Of a stretch of DNA of 10,880 bases, positions 1 through 4,759 are shown one piece after another. The translations under genes and the position numbers were made by a program. This DNA is from Bacteroides sp. CAG:144 (GTDB lineage: Bacteria > Bacteroidota > Bacteroidia > Bacteroidales > UBA11471), in assembly GCA_000434215.1 (NCBI GenBank), contig HF999679.1:1-10880 (forward strand), read 5' to 3'. A model generated the notes under the pieces. It was not told the origin of the DNA, did not search any database, and saw only the letters and a program-made list of their open reading frames with translations. How positions within the stretch are numbered: position 1 is the first letter of the stretch; each line of letters begins with the position of its first letter.

Positions 1-90
1 CGGGTGAATGTATTTAAGTTGTTCGGTCGCCGTGAGGTCGAGGAGGTTCTCGAAGATTTGCCGGATAAAAAGAAGGAGGAAGAAAGATGA
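1..90 (+). CDS. C-terminal end of an unidentified protein (5' part outside window)
   Basis: Reading frame 1 is open from the first base to the TGA at 88-90 and encodes a 29-residue tail. The tail begins RVNVFKLFGRREVEEVLEDL and ends in a strongly charged run of Lys and Glu. The last codons contain an AAGGAGGA ribosome-binding sequence, and the stop overlaps the next gene's start as ATGA, so the two genes are probably translationally coupled. Short proteins with a charged tail directly before an endolysin-type gene are often holins or small phage proteins, but too little is visible here to identify the family. The frame call rests on the open frame and the coupling geometry. Confidence 0.55.
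   Translation, partial: RVNVFKLFGRREVEEVLEDLPDKKKEEER
73..80 (+). promoter_or_regulatory. Strong Shine-Dalgarno sequence of the M15 peptidase gene
   Basis: AAGGAGGA lies 6 bases before the ATG at 87, inside the end of the upstream gene. Most other starts in this window have only A/T-rich sequence in front, as is usual in Bacteroidota, so this near-perfect anti-16S match stands out. It fixes the start and supports coupled translation with the gene upstream. Confidence 0.6.
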
Positions 91-527
91 AAAGCCCTTT
101 CTTCTCCGTCAAAGAACTGGTGTGCAAGCACGTCTACGAACGATACGGCGAGAATGCCGCCATGTTCCTCGACGACAAACTCATCGAGACCCTGAACGTG
201 ATACGGGAGCAAATCCTATGCGCCCCCATGACCGTCAACAACTGGCATGCAGGAGGAAACTTCACACAACGAGGTTTGCGGTGCAACATCTGCGAACTGG
301 TGAAAAGCAAGACCGATGCAGGAAGTCTGTACCTGTCGGCCCACATGTTGGGAAAAGCCGTCGATTGCAACGTCGAGGGCATGACCGCCGAAGAAGCCCG
401 CCGGCTCATCATCGCAAAACAAGAACTGTTGCCGTACCCCATTCGATTGGAGGACGGCGTATCGTGGCTCCACTTCGACCTCTACAAAAACGGCAAAAAC
501 GAAAAGGTATACCTCTTTAAGGCGTAG
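87..527 (+). CDS. M15-family zinc D-Ala-D-Ala carboxypeptidase-like protein (endolysin type)
   Basis: This is a 146-residue protein with no signal peptide. It carries the M15 zinc-site signature S-x-H-x-x-G-x-A-x-D at residues 84-93 (SAHMLGKAVD), giving His86 and Asp93. A second motif, WLHFD at 127-131, supplies His129, the expected third zinc ligand. Glu122 or Asp123 just before it could be the catalytic acid. The N-terminus (FSVKELV) resembles the opening of peptidase_M15_3-type domains. Family members cut D-Ala-containing peptide cross-links of peptidoglycan, and single-domain versions of this size are common phage and prophage endolysins. The start at 87 is set by the AAGGAGGA site and by ATGA overlap with the preceding gene. 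The family is clear from the motifs. A lysis role is inferred from size, absence of a signal, and gene arrangement. Confidence 0.82.
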   Translation: MKSPFFSVKELVCKHVYERYGENAAMFLDDKLIETLNVIREQILCAPMTVNNWHAGGNFTQRGLRCNICELVKSKTDAGSLYLSAHMLGKAVDCNVEGMTAEEARRLIIAKQELLPYPIRLEDGVSWLHFDLYKNGKNEKVYLFKA

Positions 528-536
528 ACACAAAGC

Positions 537-577
537 AAGATAGCCGGTTCTTTATAGAAGAACCGGCTATCTTTTTT
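537..577 (+). terminator. Rho-independent terminator after the M15 peptidase gene
   Basis: Bases 538-552 and 558-572 are perfect 15-base inverted copies (AGATAGCCGGTTCTT and its complement) around the 5-base loop TATAG. A further A-T pair at 537/573 extends the stem, and T572-T577 form the tail. The hairpin lies 10 bases after the peptidase stop. On the opposite strand it falls just beyond the end of the convergent membrane-protein gene, so it may serve both, although the minus-strand U-run is poor (GCTTTG). Confidence 0.9.
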
Positions 578-602
578 ATGAATCAAATAATAGCGGATAA
601 AA

Positions 603-1298
603 CTATCGACGATCGCCGAAAATTCTCAACAAATAAAGGAACATGTTGATAAAGTCGAGATAAAGGGTCAATGCACCAAGCAATGCCAGCTTTTGTGTTC
701 CTTCATTCACTTCCTGATTGGCCAACATCTGTTTGATACGATTCGTATCATAAGCCGTAAGTCCCACAAAAATCAAGACTCCCGCATACGTGGTAATCCA
801 ATAAAGCGTCGTATTGGCCCAGAAAACGTTGACGATCGTTGCAATAATCAATCCGATAAGCGCCATAAAAAAGAGATTACCCCATGACGACAAGTCTTTT
901 TTGGTAAAATACCCGTAAAGACTCATAGCGGCAAAAGTTCCAGCCGTTACAAAGAACGTCGATGCAATCGAAGATTTTGTATAAGCCAAGAAAACGACCG
1001 AAAGGGTCAACCCGTTCAGGAAAGAATAAGCCAGGAAACTGACCATGGCAGATGCAAACGACATGCGGGCTATACGTGCCGATAGGTATATCACTAACGC
1101 CAACTCGGCAACAACCAATACAAGAAAAGTGTATTTCCCACTAAAAAGCAATTGCTGTAACTGATATGAAGCGTCTACGGCCATAGCGGTAATACCGGTA
1201 ACTGCCAAAGCAACACTCATCCACAAATAAAGACTTTTCATCAAGGTCACTTGTGCGGTCTGCACGCCCGACCCGCTGTAAGAATAATTGTTTTCCAT
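603..1298 (-). CDS. Bax inhibitor-1/YccA family integral membrane protein
   Basis: This is a 231-residue, very hydrophobic protein with about seven membrane segments after a short polar N-terminus of about 20 residues. The C-terminal half carries the family hallmarks: LTAYDTNRIK (residues 180-189) and a last helix LYLDFINMFLYLLRIFG (212-228). Asp184 and Asp215 correspond to the conserved aspartate pair that forms the pH-sensitive site in characterised bacterial homologues such as YetJ. Bacterial members (YccA, YbhL, YetJ) are inner-membrane proteins linked to calcium leak or to modulation of FtsH protease; the role in Bacteroidales is not settled. The length is normal for the family. The ATG at 1298 follows a matching promoter by about 20 bases. 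The gene is a monocistronic unit between the terminator at 1423-1449 and the hairpin at 537-577. Confidence 0.93.
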   Translation of the reverse strand: MENNYSYSGSGVQTAQVTLMKSLYLWMSVALAVTGITAMAVDASYQLQQLLFSGKYTFLVLVVAELALVIYLSARIARMSFASAMVSFLAYSFLNGLTLSVVFLAYTKSSIASTFFVTAGTFAAMSLYGYFTKKDLSSWGNLFFMALIGLIIATIVNVFWANTTLYWITTYAGVLIFVGLTAYDTNRIKQMLANQEVNEGTQKLALLGALTLYLDFINMFLYLLRIFGDRR

Positions 1299-1324
1299 TC
1301 TGTTGTTTATTTAGAATAACGCTC

Positions 1325-1358
1325 CAAAGATACTTATTTCTCGTCATATACACACAAA
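1325..1358 (-). promoter_or_regulatory. Bacteroidota-type promoter of the Bax inhibitor-1 family gene
   Basis: Read on the minus strand, TATCTTTG (1332 to 1325) exactly matches the Bacteroidota -7 consensus TANNTTTG. A TTTG (1358 to 1355) lies 22 bases upstream as a -33 element, slightly longer than the usual spacing of about 19-21. Transcription would begin near 1319, leaving a leader of about 20 bases before the ATG. Confidence 0.6.
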
Positions 1359-1414
1359 CATTGGTTAAATATCCTATATAACCGACTTTTAGAATGAAAC
1401 TCCGGCAAAAAGAG

Positions 1415-1449
1415 AATAAAAAAACGTCCCGCCGGATAGACGAGACGTT
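1415..1449 (-). terminator. Terminator of the three-gene minus-strand unit
   Basis: On the minus strand the arm AACGTCTCG (1449 to 1441) pairs with CGGGACGTT (1431 to 1423): nine pairs including one G-U, with a 9-base loop. It runs into TTTTTTTATT (through 1415). It sits about 22 bases after the stop of the last gene at 1471 and separates this unit from the membrane-protein gene downstream. Confidence 0.85.
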
Positions 1450-1470
1450 CTTATGCGAACTTCACCCGAC

Positions 1471-1995
1471 TCATAAATGCCGCACGGGACGCACGATGGG
1501 ACGAGAGCGCCGGTTGAGACGGGCTTTCAACAAGTCGATCGCCTCATCATACTGTAAAGCGATATATTGCGCTTTCTCGGGTAAACGATCATCGAACCAA
1601 TGCGTCAAAACATACAGCACAAATATCTCTTTGATAATACGAGCAATGCGGTCGGCCGTCCCCGGGACGGTCGCACAAGGGAGCAATAAGGTCATGCAAC
1701 AATGCCCTTGTTCATCGAAAGTGCAACCATCGCCGGTCAGATACCCGGCCAACACTTCACACACCCTGTCGCCGGCCTCTTGCAAACGGTCGCCCACCCA
1801 AATATCTTCATCGGCAGTAAGGAGTAACCGATCGTAATACTCCTCGGTATCCTGCCCGGTTCCTTGTAAAGGAACAGCGATATAAGTCGTCCGTTTCAAC
1901 AATTCATCTCTCAATTCGTTCCTGTCTATACGCAACTGTACACATATTTTCTTTTCGATCCTTTCGGGAACGCCTATTATTTTTTTTCGATCCAT
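1471..1995 (-). CDS. Hypothetical protein, possibly phage connector-like
   Basis: The protein has 174 residues from the ATG at 1995. An in-frame TTG at 2022 would add nine residues and overlap the previous gene, but the ATG 13 bases after that gene's stop is the simpler start. There is no signal peptide or membrane segment. Visible features are a charged N-terminal part, a central segment with neighbouring cysteines (GHCCM) and a long C-terminal helical part ending in LKARLNRRSRPIVRPVRHL, very basic with repeated Arg-Pro. The helical shape with a basic Arg/Pro tail recalls small structural (head-tail connector-like) proteins seen in Bacteroides phage clusters. That is an impression from memory of similar proteins, not a motif-based call. 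It is the last gene of the unit starting at 2883, ahead of the terminator at 1415-1449. Function is unknown. Confidence 0.75.
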   Translation of the reverse strand: MDRKKIIGVPERIEKKICVQLRIDRNELRDELLKRTTYIAVPLQGTGQDTEEYYDRLLLTADEDIWVGDRLQEAGDRVCEVLAGYLTGDGCTFDEQGHCCMTLLLPCATVPGTADRIARIIKEIFVLYVLTHWFDDRLPEKAQYIALQYDEAIDLLKARLNRRSRPIVRPVRHL

Positions 1996-2008
1996 ATACT
2001 TTTTGATT

Positions 2009-2482
2009 TTAACGTTTAACAATTAATCCGATAGAAACAATACCCAATACAACCAGCATCAAATACAATACCCACGATACATTTCCTCCCGTACGGCGTT
2101 CATCGGCCTTATCGACATCTCCCACCACCGCACAAGTATCCGACAAAAAAGACTCGGTGTTTTTCACCTTTTCGAGCGAATCGACCCGTTGTACAACTTT
2201 GGACGAAGCTGCCTTGATACGCCAACGTTCTACGGTCTTATCGGGACAGGCCGGACGAGGAGCAAGAGAATCGGCTGTATCGACCCATTCCCTGACCATC
2301 TCAATATCCCAAAACGTCTGTTCTTGTTCCTGCTCGACATGTCGCTGTTTAAGCGTATCGCAAAATGCCGCCTCGACCGTTTTACAGCTTTCTTCCCGAT
2401 AATGTGCCACCATGTGCTTCCGGGAAGAACAAGAGAAAAACAAACCGACCAATCCTATTGCAACAACCCATCTGCACATCAT
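2009..2482 (-). CDS. Lipoprotein-like protein with C-terminal membrane anchor; candidate unimolecular spanin
   Basis: The protein has 157 residues from the ATG at 2482, which overlaps the stop of the upstream gene as ATGA. An upstream in-frame TTG at 2491 is less likely. Residues 4-17 form a short positive-then-hydrophobic signal ending LFFS, followed by Cys18-Ser-Ser, an acceptable though not ideal lipobox. Residues 24-130 are polar, charged and probably helical, rich in Glu, Asp and Lys, with scattered Cys. Residues 134-155 form one strong transmembrane helix ending in Lys-Arg. An outer-membrane lipid anchor at one end and an inner-membrane helix at the other, with about 110 residues between, is the layout of phage u-spanins (for example T1 gp11), which fuse the two membranes at lysis. 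That role is inferred from architecture only. It could equally be an unrelated envelope lipoprotein. Confidence 0.75.
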   Translation of the reverse strand: MMCRWVVAIGLVGLFFSCSSRKHMVAHYREESCKTVEAAFCDTLKQRHVEQEQEQTFWDIEMVREWVDTADSLAPRPACPDKTVERWRIKAASSKVVQRVDSLEKVKNTESFLSDTCAVVGDVDKADERRTGGNVSWVLYLMLVVLGIVSIGLIVKR

Positions 2483-2883
2483 ACGGCACAACGCTGGCGA
2501 CGATAAAGAATCAAACGACCGGTCTGTACACCGAAAAAGAAACGGGAAGCTTTCGCTTCGGCCAACACGGTAAATAAAGCATCTCTGAACGACGCCCCGG
2601 GCTTACGCATTCGATACTCGGCAACCAGCCTGGCCAACTCTTGATACATAGCAACCTTTCTCTGGTTACGGCATTTCAACGGCCGGCGGTTATAAATACG
2701 CTTCACCTGTCGGGCAGCCTCTTCAAAAGAGACATAGAAGCGTCCGCGCCCACTATGCAACGTTCTGAAAATGATTTCATCGCGTGGTACAAAAGGGGCA
2801 TCTTCGCCCAATTCTTTCAACTCTTCTTCATAAGCAAGCAGAAAATCCCGCTCTTTTTCTTCTCTTAAATTTATATGACTCAT
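2479..2883 (-). CDS. Hypothetical basic protein, first gene of the three-gene unit
   Basis: This is a 134-residue soluble protein starting at the ATG at 2883 and ending in a TGA that overlaps the next start (ATGA at 2482-2479). The N-terminal 40 residues are acidic and helical; the rest is strongly basic. A short motif seems to occur twice: GRGRFYVSFEEA (45-56) and KASRFFFGVQTG (111-122). This suggests two related modules, with a basic stretch at 61-75 between them (KRIYNRRPLK, then CRNQR). The Arg-rich character would suit nucleic-acid binding, but no helix-turn-helix or zinc site is evident. I recall similar uncharacterised proteins in Bacteroidales but cannot name a family. As promoter-proximal gene of a tightly overlapped unit it is likely co-expressed with the spanin-like gene and the last gene. 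Confidence 0.75.
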   Translation of the reverse strand: MSHINLREEKERDFLLAYEEELKELGEDAPFVPRDEIIFRTLHSGRGRFYVSFEEAARQVKRIYNRRPLKCRNQRKVAMYQELARLVAEYRMRKPGASFRDALFTVLAEAKASRFFFGVQTGRLILYRRQRCAV

Positions 2884-2896
2884 AACAGTTATTTTT

Positions 2897-2941
2897 AGGA
2901 GTATGGGAAGTATTTGTATGGTATAAGCGACAAATACTCCT
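2897..2941 (-). promoter_or_regulatory. Two mutually exclusive hairpins in the leader of the three-gene unit
   Basis: The segment 2931-2941 can pair in two ways. Bases 2931-2938 (CAAATACT) complement 2909-2916 (AGTATTTG), 8 pairs with a 14-base loop. Bases 2934-2941 (ATACTCCT) complement 2897-2904 (AGGAGTAT), 8 pairs with a 29-base loop. Because 2934-2938 are shared, only one can form at a time. Both lie in the predicted leader, between the promoter at 2958-2992 and the ATG at 2883. They could control translation or be an operator; no known riboswitch is recognised. Confidence 0.35.
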
Positions 2942-2957
2942 CGGACTTAGGACTGGA

Positions 2958-2992
2958 CAAATGTAAAAAGAATATTGTAATAATACAACAAA
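2958..2992 (-). promoter_or_regulatory. Predicted promoter of the three-gene minus-strand unit
   Basis: On the minus strand TACATTTG (2965 to 2958) matches the -7 consensus TANNTTTG. The -33 element is less clear: TTTG (2992 to 2989) is 23 bases upstream, while GTTG (2989 to 2986) sits at a better spacing of 20. Transcription would start near 2952, giving a leader of roughly 68 bases. Confidence 0.5.
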
Positions 2993-3028
2993 TATATGGT
3001 AATTTTACAACAATATTTTTATTACCAT
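2975..3028. promoter_or_regulatory. Cluster of symmetrical operator-like sites in the divergent intergenic region
   Basis: TTGTA-ATAA-TACAA at 2975-2988 is a perfect dyad with a 4-base centre, overlapping the -33 region of the minus-strand promoter. The octamer TACAACAA occurs at 2984-2991 and again at 3006-3013, exactly 22 bases apart, about two helical turns. An 8-base inverted repeat ATGGTAAT/ATTACCAT (2996-3003 and 3021-3028) encloses the second copy. The arrangement suits binding of a dimeric regulator between two divergent genes. The sequence is A/T-rich, so chance symmetry is possible. Confidence 0.35.
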
Positions 3029-3098
3029 TCGCAAACTGCTGTTAATAAAAATTTTACGAAAAAGCGAGACATACGATACGATTCCTATTCCAAAACAT

Positions 3099-3106
3099 TA
3101 TCTTTG
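3099..3106 (+). promoter_or_regulatory. -7 box of the DUF1460 amidase gene
   Basis: TATCTTTG matches TANNTTTG exactly and is identical to the boxes before the membrane-protein and response-regulator genes. No TTTG is found at the expected -33 position. Transcription would start near 3111-3113, only about 10 bases before the ATG at 3122, so the mRNA would have almost no leader. Confidence 0.5.
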
Positions 3107-3121
3107 GAAATAAAAATGTGC

Positions 3122-3988
3122 ATGAAACGATATCTTCATTTTCTACTTATCATCATATGGTTTCTGAAACCACCCGCATCGACTCTGTCGCAAACACAAA
3201 CTTCTGCCGGCGATAGCCTCTACGCCGTATATCTATTATCGGTAATCGCTCCGCAGCCCGACATCGCCCATTATGTAACGGCCTACGCCCACCTGCTCGA
3301 AGGAACGACATATACAGCAGGAACATTAGACCGGGATTCTGTCGAGAAACTGCAACCCTACTTACAAGAAACCGATTGTACGACATTTGTAGAAACCGTA
3401 CTCGCCCTTGCCCGTACTGCGGTAAAAAAACAATCTACTTGGGACGAGTACTGCCGACAACTGACCGCACTGCGTTATCGCAACGGGAAAATCGACGGAT
3501 ACCTTTCCCGCTTACACTATTTCAGCGACTGGATCGCAAATAACGAACAGAAAGGTTTCGTAACCGACATTACCCAAATATCAGGAGGTGTACCCGATAC
3601 ATTACAGCTCTATTTCATGAGCCGGAATGCCGACCGTTACCCTGCATTACAACGAAATGCGACGCTCGTCGACGGCATAGCCGCACAAGAACGCAGCCTC
3701 AACGGAAAAATCATCTACTATCTGCCGACATTCCGATTAGATTCCGCTTCGCTTGCCACCATACAAAGCGGAGACATCATTGCCTTTACCACCGACATAC
3801 CCGGCCTCGACATAGCCCATGTCGGAATCGCCATACAAAACAACGGAGAAGTGCGTCTAATACACGCCTCATCGAGTCAAGGTCGTGTCATCGTCGAAAA
3901 TCGCTCCATTCTGCAACAACTCAAAGACAACAAAAAATTTTCGGGCATACGCATCATTCGCCCCCAAAATTTCGAGAGCCGGAAATAA
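3122..3988 (+). CDS. Exported DUF1460 (N-acetylmuramoyl-L-alanine amidase-like, NlpC/P60 fold) protein
   Basis: The protein has 288 residues from the ATG at 3122. Residues 1-24 are a signal peptide (MKRYLHFLLI, then a hydrophobic core). The hallmark DCTTFVE (85-91) places the nucleophile at Cys86. DIAHVGIAI (230-238) and LIHASS (247-252) supply His233 and His248, matching the Cys-His-His triad of NlpC/P60 hydrolases. DUF1460 proteins are common in Bacteroidota and are periplasmic or surface peptidoglycan hydrolases with amidase-like activity. The open frame extends back to an ATG at 2996. That extension would hide the signal peptide and cover the -7 box, so it is rejected; ATG 3116, two codons earlier, remains possible. 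It is divergent from the three-gene unit and ends 84 bases before the response regulator, which has its own promoter. Confidence 0.9.
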   Translation: MKRYLHFLLIIIWFLKPPASTLSQTQTSAGDSLYAVYLLSVIAPQPDIAHYVTAYAHLLEGTTYTAGTLDRDSVEKLQPYLQETDCTTFVETVLALARTAVKKQSTWDEYCRQLTALRYRNGKIDGYLSRLHYFSDWIANNEQKGFVTDITQISGGVPDTLQLYFMSRNADRYPALQRNATLVDGIAAQERSLNGKIIYYLPTFRLDSASLATIQSGDIIAFTTDIPGLDIAHVGIAIQNNGEVRLIHASSSQGRVIVENRSILQQLKDNKKFSGIRIIRPQNFESRK

Positions 3989-4041
3989 TCGCATTGTTCA
4001 TATTTTTCGTATCTTTTTTCTTCAACATCATTAAATATTTT

Positions 4042-4049
4042 TATCTTTG
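4042..4049 (+). promoter_or_regulatory. -7 box of the PhoB-like/PhoR-like operon
   Basis: TATCTTTG matches the Bacteroidota -7 consensus exactly, 23 bases before the ATG at 4073. A TTTC at 4017-4020, 21 bases upstream, is an imperfect -33 element. Transcription would start near 4055, giving a leader of about 18 bases. Confidence 0.6.
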
Positions 4050-4072
4050 TCCGCGAAACAGATCTCACGAGA

Positions 4073-4759
4073 ATGGAAAAAACAAGAATCTTAGTAATAG
4101 ATGATGAAGAATCATTGTGCGAGATACTGCAATTCAACCTCGAAGTAGAAGGGTTTCTGGTCGACGTCGCCTATAACGCCGAAGAAGCCCTAAAAAAGAA
4201 CCTCACCCAATATTCTCTTATCCTTCTCGATGTCATGATGGGAGAAACGAGCGGGTTCAAGTTGGCACAACAACTCAAACGTCAGCCCGAAACTGCACAT
4301 ATACCCATCATATTCTGCACGGCCAAAGACTCGGAAGACGATACCGTCATAGGTCTCGATATCGGCGCCGACGACTACATCACCAAGCCTTTCTCGATAC
4401 GCGAAGTCATTGCCAGGGTAAAAAGCGTACTGCGCCGTTCGACCGGAGGTGGAAAAGACAAAAGCGAAGATTGCGTCTGCTTTCAAGGGCTCGAACTGAA
4501 TCTACAACGTAAGACCTGCCATGTCGACGGAAAAGAAATCAAACTTACCAAGACCGAATTCGAGATGCTTTCTCTTTTTCTTCGTAACCGGGAAACCATA
4601 TTTTCCAGAGCTGACATACTGAGCCAGGTATGGAGCGACGACGTTATCGTGCTCGATCGCACGATCGATGTCAACATCACTCGATTAAGAAAAAAAATAG
4701 AGCCTTACGGCAGACATATTGTTACAAGACAAGGTTACGGATATGGCTTTGAAGAATAG
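4073..4759 (+). CDS. OmpR/PhoB-family response regulator
   Basis: This is a 228-residue, two-domain cytoplasmic transcription regulator. The receiver domain (about 1-122) has the acidic pair Asp10-Asp11, the phospho-acceptor Asp53 in LILLDVMM, Thr83 in FCTAK and Lys105 in ITKPF, so all key switch residues are present. After a short Gly-rich linker (STGGGKDKS), a winged-helix DNA-binding domain fills about 132-227. Its recognition helix is DRTIDVNITRLRKKI, and the wing ends in RQGYGYGFEE. The length is typical for the family. The gene overlaps the next one, a PhoR-like kinase, by 17 bases, so they are a cognate pair made from one transcript starting near 4055. A phosphate-response role (PhoB) is suggested by the kinase type and the phosphate permease downstream. 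The domains alone cannot separate PhoB from other OmpR-type regulators. Confidence 0.95.
   Translation: MEKTRILVIDDEESLCEILQFNLEVEGFLVDVAYNAEEALKKNLTQYSLILLDVMMGETSGFKLAQQLKRQPETAHIPIIFCTAKDSEDDTVIGLDIGADDYITKPFSIREVIARVKSVLRRSTGGGKDKSEDCVCFQGLELNLQRKTCHVDGKEIKLTKTEFEMLSLFLRNRETIFSRADILSQVWSDDVIVLDRTIDVNITRLRKKIEPYGRHIVTRQGYGYGFEE

Noticed and set aside
1394..1837. 147-residue plus-strand reading frame
   Set aside because: It is antisense to the terminator and to a better-supported minus-strand gene, and its Arg/Ser/Thr-rich composition is that of a shadow frame.
2996..3121. N-terminal extension of the amidase reading frame to ATG 2996
   Set aside because: The extension lacks signal-peptide character, would bury a good signal sequence that starts at 3122, and contains the -7 promoter box.
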